64,000 nucleotides of DNA, taken from the NCBI GenBank assembly GCA_965662355.1, contig CBFIHP010000007.1, forward strand, positions 62,001 through 126,000, given 5' to 3'. Each line of letters opens with the position of its first letter. Position 1 is the first letter of the stretch. Origin of the DNA: GCA-2683825 sp965662355 (lineage in GTDB: Bacteria > Planctomycetota > UBA1135 > GCA-002686595). This document shows, one piece after another, positions 8,272-18,260 of the stretch. Made by a program: the position numbers and the translations under genes. The notes under the pieces were generated by a model, which saw only the letters and a program-made list of their open reading frames with translations, made no database searches and was not told the DNA's origin.

Positions 8272-11200
8272 ATGAAACAGCTCTTCGCTAGCATTGGAAT
8301 CCTCGTCGCCGTGGGTATCGGGCTCCTCATCCTCCAGCGCTCGTTTTCGACCGGAGGCCGCCACGACGGCGACGGAAAGGGAATCGAGGCGCTGGAAACC
8401 GGCTCCGGCTCCGCAGCCGAGCAGGGCCAGCTCGAAGCGACCGAGCCTCTCGAGAGCGCCGGCGTGACGAACGCTGCGGAGCTCAGCGCGGGATCGCTCG
8501 CCGACTCCGCGAGCTCCCGCCAGCCCGCCAGGCACGCGGGTCTGGCCCGCGAAGGCCGGATCGTAATCCCTTCGGGTAGCCCGTCGGACCCTACCTTGCG
8601 GGTGCTCTTCTTGAAGACAAAGCTCACACCCAACGAGATTTACGGCAAGGCAGGGGTCACGAGCGAACGGGTGCACGGACTCTCCGGAGCTGTCCTTGCC
8701 GCGGCGAGAGTCGAACCCGATGGCTCGTTCACCTTTCAGCTGGAGGAAAAGCACACCGAAGTCTGGGCAGCGATCGACGGACGGTTTCTGTTCTCCCTGG
8801 CTCCGACGCGCTTCGATTCAAAGGCTGACGAGACTCTCTTGCTCGAGGCCAGGTTGGGTGCAGCGATCCTCGGGAGCGTGATCGTCCCACCTCGTGAAGC
8901 AGGGAAACCCGATGAACCTGGGTCCTTCGCGGAAATGAGCGTCTCGCTGTTGCCGGACCAGGATCAGTTCGCCCTGATGAGCTCCGATGCGCATTGGCTG
9001 TTCAACCGTCACGTCCTCGTCGACGAGAACGGCACCTTCGAGTTTCGCGGCCTCGATCCGGTCCGCCCCTACGAAGCGGAGGTCGAATCCGAGAACCACG
9101 CAAATCAACAGCTGGACGACCTCGAGCTCTTCCCCGGACAGAGTCTTCGAGTCGAGGCGCGTTTGCGAGTCGGTGCTCGTTTGATCGGGCGGGTCATCGG
9201 CAACGATGAGCTGCCCGTCGCAGGGGCGACGGTCGAGGCGGTCAAGACGGTGATGTTCGGCTTCGCCGGTGATGCCCTTGCGAAAACCGAAACGGACGAG
9301 CAGGGTGCCTTCGACCTGAGCGGTGTGCCTCTCGGAAAGGCGACCATCATCGCAAAGGCCAAAGACCGGCTCGAGAGCCTACCGCTAACACTCAACGTGG
9401 CCGACGGCGAGATCAAGCGCAACCTCGAGCTGAAGATCGAGAGCGGCAACTCGATCACGGGCAGCGTCACCTGGGCCGATGGCAAACCGGCCGTGGATGC
9501 GAGAGTGAGGGTCGAATTCGATCCCGAGGCCATGATGGGCATGAGCGCCATGAACATGGCGCGCGGGGCATCCGGTTCGGGCCGCACGCGGGAAGACGGA
9601 AGCTTCTCCGTGCACGGACTCGGCAAGGGCCCGTTCCTCGTCACGGCTCGGAAGCGGCACAGGTCCGCGCCGGAGAACGCGGCCGAACACACCGCGGAGC
9701 AATCTGGCGTCCAACCCGGGGCGTCGATCCAGCTGATCTTGATCCCACCGACGACCCTCGTGGGTCGGGTCCTCGATCTGGATGGCCAACCCATCGAGAA
9801 CTTCGAAATCCACGCCAGCTCGCAAGGGGCGGCCTTCTTCGTACCGGGGCAGACGGAGAAGCGCAGCTTCAGTGATCCCGACGGTCGCTTCGCAATCGAG
9901 GGTCTCGGGTCGGGCACATGGGCACTCGAAGCACGCGCCGCAGGCTACGGTCCATCGCAAGCCACCGAACGAGAGATCCCGGGCCCGAAGGTCCTGGACG
10001 AAAGCGAGGAGCTCGTCCTCGTTCTCGAGCCGGAAGCCAACGTCGCCGGCAAGGTGCTCGATCCAGACGGCAACCCGGTCTCCGGGGCCAAGGTGACGCT
10101 ACAGACCGAACGCGAACGAACGGTCGCACGCCTGGCGGGTCAACTGGATCTGCCCGAGAGCTATTCCGATGAAGAGGGCGCCTTCGTGCTGGAAGGCCTG
10201 GCCAGCGGCGATTTGTCACTGGTCGCAACCCACAGACAGTATGCCGCCTCCGAGCCCCTGCCCCTCGAGCTCGAGGCCGGCGAGGTTCATGAGAACGTCG
10301 TGCTGCAACTTCGCAAGGGCGCGCGACTCAGCGGCGAGGTTTTCGACAAGGAAGGCAAGCTGGCTGCGGGAGCCCAGATCATCCTGCAGGATCCGAACAA
10401 CTGGGACACACGCATGCAGAAGACCGATGCCAAGGGCGCTTTCCTCGTGGAGAACCTGCGCCCCGGGGTCTGGAACGTCACGGCCCTCGTGGGTCAGATC
10501 GACTCGATGGCGATCGATTCCAGTTCCGAGAACGGATCCGCGGCCGAGTCGACCTCGGCCTTCATGGAGAACATGCGCTTCACCATGGTGGATCTCGAGG
10601 ACGGCCAGGAGGAGCACGTCATCCTGGGTGCACCGGCGGAGAATCCCGTCCTTGTCTCGGGCAAGGTCACGCATGGCGGCGAGGGCGCGGATGGCGCGAT
10701 GGTCAGCTTCTTCCCCGACGGAGCCAAGGGGTTCAGCGCCATGAAGTTCACCGTGGTCAAGCCGAATGGCGGCTACGAGATCTCGCTGGACAAGCCCGGG
10801 CGCTATCACGTTCAGGTGCAGCTGAACACAACGGGCGGTTCGATGTCCCAAGAGAACGTCGAGTACAGCGAGCTCGTTCCCAACAAGGAGTCTCACAAAC
10901 TCGATATCGAACTCCCCCTGGGAAGAATCGCCGGACGCGTGATCGGTCCGGATGGAAAGCCTTCCCCCAACACGCGCATGACGCTGACGACGGCAGGTGG
11001 CATGTCGATGGGCACAATCCTCGGTGGTCAGTACGCCGAGATCACGACGAATTCGAGCGGTAACTACACCTTCGACTTCTTGCGCTCGGGGGAATACGAC
11101 CTCGCCGCGGGCGGAGCCTTGTTCGGCGGCGCCTTCGGAACCGGCAGCCCCCAGGGGCGCCTGATCAAGAGCGGCTTGAAGGTAAGCGAGGGGGCCCATC

Positions 11201-11778
11201 TCGACGGCATCGACTTTCGCTTGAAGGGAGCCGGCGACATCGCGGGCAAGATCGTCGATATGAACGGCAAGGCGATACAAAACGCGGCCATCTTCGTACG
11301 CGATTCCGAGGGTCGGCTCCTGGAACGTTTCTCGATGATCACGAGCGATCACGATGGCACCTTCCGCTACCGGGGCCTCCAGCCTGGCGACTATCAAGTC
11401 ACCGCGCGAAAGGACGATCTCACCAGCCCCGACAGCGAATGGGTCAGCGTCCGTGAGGGCGGCTCGGCCAGGGTGAACGTCACGCTCTCGCCAGGTGCGA
11501 TCCTGTTGGTCACCGTCACCGACAAGACCACCGAGAACCTCCCCGATGCCAAGGTCAGCGTGACGGACGAAGCGGGCCGTGAGTTGCACGGCATGATCTC
11601 GTATCAGGAGATCCTGCAGAACATCGGCGGCTTTCATTCCGACGAATACCGCTTCGGACCGTTGGCGCCGGGCAAGTACACGGTGCGCGCCGTCGCCACC
11701 GATGCGCGCGACGCCAAGCGCGTCGTGCGCGTCGCCCCGGGCGAGAAGCAGAGGAAAGTGCGCCTGCGTTTGCGGTGA
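8272..11778 (+). CDS. Giant membrane-anchored protein with carboxypeptidase-regulatory-like repeats (copy 1)
   Basis: 1168 residues. The ATG at 8272 starts a short basic end followed by one hydrophobic helix (about 4-22), read as an uncleaved anchor. A Ser/Gly/Ala/Glu-rich linker follows, then a chain of beta-sandwich modules of 80-105 residues. Each starts with a G-x-V/I-x-D/G-x-x-G-x-P-V-x-G/D-A-x-V pattern of CarboxypepD_reg/Cna-B-like folds. Starts are near residues 306, 397, 498, 593, 688, 797, 888 and 992, with one more degenerate copy near 1077. No protease or other catalytic signature is visible. It is probably a structural or adhesive protein outside the cytoplasmic membrane. The next gene has the same architecture. 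Confidence 0.85.
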   Translation: MKQLFASIGILVAVGIGLLILQRSFSTGGRHDGDGKGIEALETGSGSAAEQGQLEATEPLESAGVTNAAELSAGSLADSASSRQPARHAGLAREGRIVIPSGSPSDPTLRVLFLKTKLTPNEIYGKAGVTSERVHGLSGAVLAAARVEPDGSFTFQLEEKHTEVWAAIDGRFLFSLAPTRFDSKADETLLLEARLGAAILGSVIVPPREAGKPDEPGSFAEMSVSLLPDQDQFALMSSDAHWLFNRHVLVDENGTFEFRGLDPVRPYEAEVESENHANQQLDDLELFPGQSLRVEARLRVGARLIGRVIGNDELPVAGATVEAVKTVMFGFAGDALAKTETDEQGAFDLSGVPLGKATIIAKAKDRLESLPLTLNVADGEIKRNLELKIESGNSITGSVTWADGKPAVDARVRVEFDPEAMMGMSAMNMARGASGSGRTREDGSFSVHGLGKGPFLVTARKRHRSAPENAAEHTAEQSGVQPGASIQLILIPPTTLVGRVLDLDGQPIENFEIHASSQGAAFFVPGQTEKRSFSDPDGRFAIEGLGSGTWALEARAAGYGPSQATEREIPGPKVLDESEELVLVLEPEANVAGKVLDPDGNPVSGAKVTLQTERERTVARLAGQLDLPESYSDEEGAFVLEGLASGDLSLVATHRQYAASEPLPLELEAGEVHENVVLQLRKGARLSGEVFDKEGKLAAGAQIILQDPNNWDTRMQKTDAKGAFLVENLRPGVWNVTALVGQIDSMAIDSSSENGSAAESTSAFMENMRFTMVDLEDGQEEHVILGAPAENPVLVSGKVTHGGEGADGAMVSFFPDGAKGFSAMKFTVVKPNGGYEISLDKPGRYHVQVQLNTTGGSMSQENVEYSELVPNKESHKLDIELPLGRIAGRVIGPDGKPSPNTRMTLTTAGGMSMGTILGGQYAEITTNSSGNYTFDFLRSGEYDLAAGGALFGGAFGTGSPQGRLIKSGLKVSEGAHLDGIDFRLKGAGDIAGKIVDMNGKAIQNAAIFVRDSEGRLLERFSMITSDHDGTFRYRGLQPGDYQVTARKDDLTSPDSEWVSVREGGSARVNVTLSPGAILLVTVTDKTTENLPDAKVSVTDEAGRELHGMISYQEILQNIGGFHSDEYRFGPLAPGKYTVRAVATDARDAKRVVRVAPGEKQRKVRLRLR

Positions 11779-11940
11779 GTCCTGGGAGCTCCGGAAACGG
11801 GCCTGGAGCCCCCACATACAAAACCATTACGCACGCGCACCCCCCTGAGGGGCACCCGCGCGATTTGCGAGGCGACCAAAAGGCCTCCCCGAGCCGAAAG
11901 AAGGCTAGCCTCTGCCCCGAATTCCCGGGGACGGGTCCGA

Positions 11941-14900
11941 ATGTCGGTCCAACGCACGAGCTCAAAACTCCTGTTCATCGGCGTCCTTGGCGCGATCGGC
12001 GGGGTCTACCTACTGGGTCAACTGATGCTCCACCGTTCCGACGGGAGAGTGGCCAATCCGCAAGAGGTGGCTGAAATCCTCGCTGAAAAGCCCCCCCACG
12101 GGAGTGCCGAGACTCCGACCCAGCCGAGTCTGTCCGAGTCCGAAACGCAAACAGCGACGGAACCGAAGACCCAGGATGCGGAACTCGCCACACGGCTCCG
12201 ATCAACGCCGACCCTGGACGAGCCATCACAACCTGCTGCCAAGCGAAGGTGGGAGATCTCGGGGCAAGTCTTCGTCCCCCCCACCAGCCCGGTCGACGCG
12301 ACGCTGCATCTCGTGGCCCGACCAACGGCCCCCGCGACGCTCTTCGAGCCCTGGAATCCCCCGGACTGGAACGACCGCGGCGAGGGCGATCAGGCCGTAG
12401 CCCAGGTCGCTTCCGACGGCAGCTTCCGGTTGATCCTGCCGGTGCACTGGGAACGCGCGTTCATCGACCTGTCCGGTCGCTATCTCTACTTCGACCAGCC
12501 ACTGGAGGTCATCCAGGAAGCACGAACCGATGGTGCTCCCCTGTTCCTTCGCCCGCGCCTCGGCGCCTGGGTTCGTGGAAGGCTGCACGGCTTGAACGGC
12601 GAGCAACTTGCCGAGAACTTCATACGCCGCACACGGGTCAGTGCCGTCCCCGATCTCGATGCGCTGCGCGATGCCCTAGCCCAGGGTGGACTCAGTCGAC
12701 TCATCACCGAACGCCTCAGCTCGCGACCGAACGACGAGGGCGTCTTCGAACTGCGTGGCATGCCGGCACTGACCTCGTTCCTCGTGGCTCCCGTCGCCGA
12801 GGGGCTTCTGCCGGGAAAGGCCACCCTGCTGCATGCGCAACCCGGAGCCGAACTGGATGTCGATTTCGACATGGCCCCGGGCAAAACGATCCGCGGCACG
12901 GTCACCGACACCGAGGGGCGGCCGTTGAGTGGTGCGCGAGTCAGCTATCACGGAGACCTTGAACTGGATGGCTTCGCACCGCTCTTCGGGCCCTGGGCCG
13001 TTATCGATGGCAGCGACGAGAGCGGGCTCTTCGAACTGCATGGCCTGCCGGCGCGCGCCGAGCTGGCCCTCGACTGCGAGCTCGAGGGCTGGATCCTCTC
13101 CACCCCGCTCGTGGTCGACACCACGGGTCCGGCGAGCGCTCCAGCGACGGAATCTTCGAGCCCTCCAGCCGAGCTGGTGGAGGCCATCCTGCAACGCGGG
13201 CACATCCTGGAGGGCCGCGTCGCCTGGGCCGATGGAAGTCCAGCCCCCGGGTTCCAGGTTCGCCTCGAGCGTCGCTCACGCGAGGTCCTTGCGCTCACGA
13301 CCGACGCCGAGGGACGTTTTCGCGCCACCGGCCTGAGCGCCCATCCGTTCACCTTGATCGCCTCGGGTGTCGAATCGCTCGATCCCGCCCGCAACCGGGT
13401 CGGATGGCAGCGATTGGCGTCGGTCGATCCGACGACGAGCGGGCTGCAGGTCACGCTGGGTCAAGGTGCACCGCTGGACGGGACCGTCCGCACGATCGGT
13501 GGCGAACGCGTGCACGACTACGAACTGCTCGTCATGCCGCTCGATGTCGAGGGGAGCCCCGACGGGTTCCGCGCGAGCTTCACGAGCCTCCCCGGAACAC
13601 CCGTCACGGAAAAGACCGCGGGCCGATTCCGACTCGAGGGTCTGGCGCAAGGTGCGTGGAGCATCAGCGTACTGGCCCCCGGCTACGTCACCTCGAAGCC
13701 GCGGATCGTGCGCCTTCCGCGGACCGCCACCGCCGAACAGCTGTCCCTCGAGCTGATGGCGACGGGCTCGGCCACAGGAGCGATTCTCGACCCGGAAGGT
13801 CACCGGGTCGCCGGTGCGCGCCTGCGCAACCTCGTTTCATGGGAGGACGCCGACGGTCAGCAGCACATGGGCAGTGTCATGTCCAGCGACGAATGGCGCA
13901 GCGACGCCTATGGTCGTTTTCGCATCGGCGATCTCAAGCCCGGCACGCACCGCTGGATTGCCAGCGCGCCGGGTTTCGCGAACAGCCGCATGGTCGAAGT
14001 CCTGGTGCCGGCGGGCGGTCACCTGGATGAGATCCAGATCATGCTGCGTCGCGGAGGTCTATTGACGGGTACGTTGCTCGACGAACGCAACCAACCGGTC
14101 GCGGGGCGCTTCATCAGCGTCGCCCGCGCGGACTTTCTAGACGCCCGCACCGGGCGCACCGACACGGAAGGCAGTTTCGCCTTCAAGGAGCTGGAGCCAG
14201 GCAAGTGGCGTGTCTACGCCTTGCCCAACAGCAAGGACGGCAAAGGCGCCGGGTATGACGCCCCCCTCGAACAGCTGGCGCTCTCGAGCGAGGTCGTGAT
14301 CCACGACGGTGACGAGAGCCACGTCATCCTCGGCGGACGCCCCGCCCCCGAGATCCTGGTCGGCCACTTGCACGGTAGCGTCGAGGATGCGCAAGGCAGA
14401 GCCCAGGAGGGGGTGCTGGTTTCCCTTGGCAAAAGCGGCCCCCTGAGCACACGCGCTCCCTATGGAAACCGCCTTCTGCAAGCCGAGACCAACACCGAGG
14501 GCCACTTCCTCTTCGAGGCCCTGGCCCTGGGCACGTACGACCTGTGTGCTTCTCCACCTACATCCACGGGGCTGGCAACGGGCGTCGTTCAGCGCATCAC
14601 CCTGAGCGAGACAACGGACGAGATCGAGGAAGTCGCCGTTCGGCTTCAACCCGGCGGAGCCCTCGGGGGTCGCGTTGTCGACGGGGAGGGAAAAGCGATC
14701 CCGGGTGCCTCGATCTTCGTGCGCGAAGCAGATGGGGTCGTGCTGGCGCGCATCTCGGAGTTGACCTCCGACGCCGAGGGCCGCTTCCGCTACGCCGCAC
14801 TTCTACCGGGACGCTACACCGTCCTCGCGCGAACCACGGACGGATCGACCGAGGAGAGCGAGGCACTGCTCGTCAGCGCAGGTTCGGAAACGACGACGGA

Positions 14901-15198
14901 GATCGTTCTGGTCCCGGGAACCTTGCTCTCGGTTCAACTGCGTTCCAGGGAAGGCGCCGCCCAGCCAGCGCGCGTACTCGTGCTGGACGAGCAGGGTCGC
15001 CGCGTCAACGGACTGGTCGGCATGGAGACCTTCCTACGCGAGATCGAGTCGGGCGTCACCAATCACGAACAGACAGTGGGGCCGCTCGCTCCCGGACTGT
15101 ATCGGGTCTCCGCAACGCTCGAGGACGGACGCAAGGTCGAGGAAGCCGTGCGGCTCTCGGGCGCGCCCCTCGAGCGCGTGATCCTGCACGTCGAATAA
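11941..15198 (+). CDS. Giant membrane-anchored protein with carboxypeptidase-regulatory-like repeats (copy 2)
   Basis: 1085 residues. An N-terminal hydrophobic segment (about 9-27, 'LLFIGVLGAIGGVYLLGQL') is followed by a Thr/Pro/Glu-rich linker. A series of beta-sandwich repeats follows, starting near residues 108, 211, 319, 425, 514, 613, 710, 812 and 910. The layout matches the gene at 8272, including the 'GPLAPG-Y-V' element near the C-terminus, so this is an old tandem duplication with considerable divergence. No enzymatic motifs are seen. The 162-bp gap after copy 1 contains no obvious terminator, so co-transcription is possible. A surface or periplasmic structural role is inferred. Confidence 0.84.
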   Translation: MSVQRTSSKLLFIGVLGAIGGVYLLGQLMLHRSDGRVANPQEVAEILAEKPPHGSAETPTQPSLSESETQTATEPKTQDAELATRLRSTPTLDEPSQPAAKRRWEISGQVFVPPTSPVDATLHLVARPTAPATLFEPWNPPDWNDRGEGDQAVAQVASDGSFRLILPVHWERAFIDLSGRYLYFDQPLEVIQEARTDGAPLFLRPRLGAWVRGRLHGLNGEQLAENFIRRTRVSAVPDLDALRDALAQGGLSRLITERLSSRPNDEGVFELRGMPALTSFLVAPVAEGLLPGKATLLHAQPGAELDVDFDMAPGKTIRGTVTDTEGRPLSGARVSYHGDLELDGFAPLFGPWAVIDGSDESGLFELHGLPARAELALDCELEGWILSTPLVVDTTGPASAPATESSSPPAELVEAILQRGHILEGRVAWADGSPAPGFQVRLERRSREVLALTTDAEGRFRATGLSAHPFTLIASGVESLDPARNRVGWQRLASVDPTTSGLQVTLGQGAPLDGTVRTIGGERVHDYELLVMPLDVEGSPDGFRASFTSLPGTPVTEKTAGRFRLEGLAQGAWSISVLAPGYVTSKPRIVRLPRTATAEQLSLELMATGSATGAILDPEGHRVAGARLRNLVSWEDADGQQHMGSVMSSDEWRSDAYGRFRIGDLKPGTHRWIASAPGFANSRMVEVLVPAGGHLDEIQIMLRRGGLLTGTLLDERNQPVAGRFISVARADFLDARTGRTDTEGSFAFKELEPGKWRVYALPNSKDGKGAGYDAPLEQLALSSEVVIHDGDESHVILGGRPAPEILVGHLHGSVEDAQGRAQEGVLVSLGKSGPLSTRAPYGNRLLQAETNTEGHFLFEALALGTYDLCASPPTSTGLATGVVQRITLSETTDEIEEVAVRLQPGGALGGRVVDGEGKAIPGASIFVREADGVVLARISELTSDAEGRFRYAALLPGRYTVLARTTDGSTEESEALLVSAGSETTTEIVLVPGTLLSVQLRSREGAAQPARVLVLDEQGRRVNGLVGMETFLREIESGVTNHEQTVGPLAPGLYRVSATLEDGRKVEEAVRLSGAPLERVILHVE

Positions 15199-15243
15199 GC
15201 AAACCCACACGTCGAAGAACCAGCCGGCACGTCGAATCGCCGG
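15187..15243. repeat. Short 9-base direct repeat around a stop codon, with a weak hairpin
   Basis: The nonamer CACGTCGAA occurs three times, at 15187, 15208 and 15228, with a spacing of 21 and 20 bases. The first copy is the end of the coding region before the stop codon. A 5-bp stem, CCGGC/GCCGG (15224-15243), encloses the third copy. This fills the 47-bp gap between two convergent genes. It could be a weak terminator lacking a T-tract, or an expanded short duplication. Confidence 0.5.
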
Positions 15244-15245
15244 GA

Positions 15246-16298
15246 TCAGGCCTGCTCGCGGGCCCAGGCGAGGAAGCGCTGCATGTCCTCGGGCATGGAA
15301 CACTCGAAATGCACGGACTCCCCGCTGACGGGGTGTTCGAAGATGAGCCCGGCCGCGTGCAGAGCATGCCGCGCCATCGGCGGAGCCTGGCGGGGAAGCT
15401 CGACGCGCTTGCGTCCCGGGTAGACCCGGTCGCCAACCAGCGGATGCTCGATATGGGTCAGGTGCACGCGAATCTGATGTGTGCGGCCGGTCTTCGGCTG
15501 ACACTCGAGGAGCGCAAAACGCCCCAGCCGTTCACGCGTCGTGTAGAAGGTCGAGGCCTCGAGTCCCTTGCCGCCCTTGGTCTTGTCCTCGGGTTCGCGG
15601 GGCTCTTCGCCGATGCGAAGGGGTTCGAGCCGCGGTTCGTCCTCCGGCCGCGGATTCTCGATCACGCTCATGCGATCGGAGCGCTTGCGCGAACGGCCGA
15701 TCGGCGCCTCGATCCAGTCGGAATCGAAGCGTGGCACACCGTGAACCAGGGCGAGGTAGCGCTTCTCGACCTTGCGGTCGCGGAAGGCCGCGAGCAGGGC
15801 CGGGGCAGCGCGTTCCGACTTGGCGACGATCATGAGCCCGCTCGTGTCCGAGTCGAGCCGGTGCACGATACCGGGGCGGTCCTCGCCCTGGGGCGCGGGC
15901 AGCTCGCCCCAACGCGCGGCGGCCCATTCGGAGACGCTCCCGCCACGCACCACGCTGGTCGGGTGGGAAATCTGGCCCGCCGGCTTGTCGATGATCGCCA
16001 GATCCTCGTCTTCGAAGAGCACCCTGGGTTCGGCCTCGGAGGCCGCTCCGGAGCGCTCCCGGGCCCGGGGCACGCTACGGATCTCAATCTCTCCCCCGGT
16101 TTCCACACGTGCGGAGGGTCTCCGAAGGCACTCGCCCTCGAACCACACGCCTCCATCGAGGATCAGCTCCTTGAGACGGGTTCGTGAGATCTCGGGCAGA
16201 AGCTCGGCCAGGGCCCGATCCAGGCGCAGGCCTACCTGTGCCTGGGACAGCGACAATTTGCGCGGTACCGGTTCGTCCGTCGTTTCCGAGAGTTCCAT
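15246..16298 (-). CDS. RluA/RluD-family RNA pseudouridine synthase
   Basis: 350 residues from an ATG at 16298. Residues 15-75 form an S4 RNA-binding domain. The catalytic domain carries the family signature 'HRLDSDTSG' (146-154) with Asp149 as the nucleophilic residue. It also has 'IDKPAGQISHP' and the C-terminal 'TGRTHQIRVHL' segment. Enzymes of this type convert specific uridines of 23S rRNA (RluD positions) or tRNA to pseudouridine. The S4 domain favours the RluC/RluD side. An acidic, low-complexity insert of about 20 residues ('RPEDEPRLEPLRIGEEPRE') follows the catalytic motif. The gene is single, convergent with the repeat-protein gene and divergent from the next. Confidence 0.92.
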   Translation of the reverse strand: MELSETTDEPVPRKLSLSQAQVGLRLDRALAELLPEISRTRLKELILDGGVWFEGECLRRPSARVETGGEIEIRSVPRARERSGAASEAEPRVLFEDEDLAIIDKPAGQISHPTSVVRGGSVSEWAAARWGELPAPQGEDRPGIVHRLDSDTSGLMIVAKSERAAPALLAAFRDRKVEKRYLALVHGVPRFDSDWIEAPIGRSRKRSDRMSVIENPRPEDEPRLEPLRIGEEPREPEDKTKGGKGLEASTFYTTRERLGRFALLECQPKTGRTHQIRVHLTHIEHPLVGDRVYPGRKRVELPRQAPPMARHALHAAGLIFEHPVSGESVHFECSMPEDMQRFLAWAREQA

Positions 16299-16572
16299 GG
16301 AGAGCGTCCCCGCTGCGAAAAACGGCCCGGGACCAGGCGCTTCGGGCCGCTACTGTACGGAGGGCGTAGGGAAAACGGAGCGTCCGCCGCCAAGCGATTA
16401 GAATAAAGGTAACTGAAGTCAGACCTACGACCGGTTGCGAAGCGGAGACTCCTCGGTAACATCGTCGCGCTAGCGGGGTATCCACGGTCTCCAGGCGCCC
16501 TCCCGCGCCCCGGTCGATCCGTCTCTCGGACACCCGATTCCGCGATTCGAGCTTTGTCAGGAGGTACTTTCC

Positions 16573-18213
16573 GTGCTCGGAACCATCTTCACAACTGCGA
16601 TCTATCTCTCCACCCTCGCCCTGTCGCCGCTTCCCCAGGACGCTCCCCCGGGCCTCGTTTTCGTCAAGGGTGTCAAAACCAAAGTCGGCAGCGACCCCAA
16701 GGACGTCGAGGCCTTCATCATGGCCAACGAAGACCGCGGGAACGTCTATGCCGGTGAGACTCCGCAGAACACCGTCGAGGTTGCGGACTTCTACCTCGGC
16801 GTGACCGAGATCACGAACGAGCAGTACGCCTCCTTCGTCTCCGCCACGAGCTCCAAGCCTCCCTACCTGTGGGGCGAAGCCGCTCTGGACAAGGGGCGCC
16901 TGGAGTTCTTGAAGGCCGAAGCCGAGAAGTCAAAGGCTGCCCGTGACGAGGGAAAGCGGCGTAAGCGCAAGACCTTCGATCCTGAAGCATGGTGGGAAGA
17001 GAACTGGCGCGGCGCCGAGTGGGAGGTTCCCTCCGTCAGAAAGACCCACCCGGTCGTCTACGTCACCTACGCCGACGCCGAGGCCTACGCCTCCTGGGCC
17101 GGCATGCGCCTCATGACGGAGTTCGAGTTCTACTGCGCTGCCCGCGGTAACTCCAGCCGCCTCTATCCCTGGGGCGACGAGTGGAGCGAGGGTACCCATT
17201 GCCAATCTCGCCAAGGCGACGAGGACGACTCCGTCCCCGTCGCGAGCTTCGAGCAGGGCGCCGTCAACGGCGTCTACGACCTGGCCGGCAACGTATGGGA
17301 ATGGACCTCCAGCCCGTACACCGCATACGCCAAGTACGCGCCGATCAAGATCAAGAAAAAGACCGGCAGGAAGAAGACCGAGAAGCGCATCGAGGCCGGC
17401 TTCGATCCGAACATGCGCGTGCTCGTCTCTGGCTCCTTCAAGCAAGCCAAGGACGGTGTGCGCATTCCGACGCGCATGCCCACCGGCCGTGGCCAATCCG
17501 CCGAAGCCCTCGGCTTCCGCGTCGCCTCCAGCAAGGCTCCTGGCTTCGACGTCGCGGTGGACTTGCTTTACGATGCCATCGACTATCGTGTCCTGCCCCA
17601 GAACACCGAGTTCCTCGAACGGGCCACTTTGATCAAGCAGCGCTGGACGACCGAGACCGGCTCCGCCAACGCTCCGGGCTACGGCATCGTCACCGGCTAC
17701 GAACGGATGCTCTTCACGCCGGTGGACAAGATCGATCAGGGCAGCCTCGCCAACCTGTTCAAGAGAACGATCGGGGAGCCGATCGTGGTCGGGTTCCTGT
17801 CACTCTCGAAGACCCTCGCCGCGCCCCTTCTCGACGGTGGAACGTACATCGTTTTCTACCGTGCAGCCAACAAGCTCCCCAAGCTCGACAAGGATGAGAG
17901 CGCGCCGGACTGGAGCCTCGTCGACGGTTTCGACGAAACCAGGGACAACTACTTCCTGTACACCCCCGACGGCACCCCCCAGGCAGCCTTCGCCGCGCAG
18001 GTTCCCGCCTTCGGGCGGATGGCACCGGGAGCCGTGGCATTGGAGCCCTACGTACCGCCCGAAAAGATCGACAAGGACAACCCCCCGCCGCCTCCGGTGG
18101 ACACGCTGCGCTTCACGTTCACGATTCAGAGCACGAAGAAGAAGCGCGATGGGTTCAAGTTCGACTTGCCCATCAGGCTGAGGGTCGGCGACGTCGACCT
18201 CAGCTGGCAGTAG
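16573..18213 (+). CDS. Secreted FGE/SUMF1-like domain protein without catalytic cysteines
   Basis: 546 residues. A GTG start at 16573 is chosen because a strong AGGAGGT lies seven bases upstream and the following 20 residues form a signal peptide. Residues 22-320 are a formylglycine-generating-enzyme-like (FGE-sulfatase) domain: 'ITNEQYASFV', 'HPVVYVTYADAEAYASWAG', 'YPWGDEW', 'DLAGNVWEWTSSPY' and 'LGFRVAS'. Where real FGEs have 'RGGSxxC...YCNRY', this protein has 'VSGSFKQAKDGVRIPTRMP', so both active-site cysteines are missing. A Lys/Arg-rich insert precedes this. The last 220 residues are not a domain I recognise. Probably a non-catalytic binding protein of this fold. Confidence 0.85.
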   Translation: MLGTIFTTAIYLSTLALSPLPQDAPPGLVFVKGVKTKVGSDPKDVEAFIMANEDRGNVYAGETPQNTVEVADFYLGVTEITNEQYASFVSATSSKPPYLWGEAALDKGRLEFLKAEAEKSKAARDEGKRRKRKTFDPEAWWEENWRGAEWEVPSVRKTHPVVYVTYADAEAYASWAGMRLMTEFEFYCAARGNSSRLYPWGDEWSEGTHCQSRQGDEDDSVPVASFEQGAVNGVYDLAGNVWEWTSSPYTAYAKYAPIKIKKKTGRKKTEKRIEAGFDPNMRVLVSGSFKQAKDGVRIPTRMPTGRGQSAEALGFRVASSKAPGFDVAVDLLYDAIDYRVLPQNTEFLERATLIKQRWTTETGSANAPGYGIVTGYERMLFTPVDKIDQGSLANLFKRTIGEPIVVGFLSLSKTLAAPLLDGGTYIVFYRAANKLPKLDKDESAPDWSLVDGFDETRDNYFLYTPDGTPQAAFAAQVPAFGRMAPGAVALEPYVPPEKIDKDNPPPPPVDTLRFTFTIQSTKKKRDGFKFDLPIRLRVGDVDLSWQ

Positions 18214-18260
18214 AGTCGGAGTCAGGGCTCGGAGGTCTGAGTTCGAGTGAGAAAGAGAGT

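Noticed and set aside
16299..16572. Structured leader or RNA gene upstream of the FGE-like gene
   Set aside because: The 274-bp divergent gap has GC-rich inverted pieces but nothing that follows a known RNA family; only the AGGAGGT ribosome site is clear.
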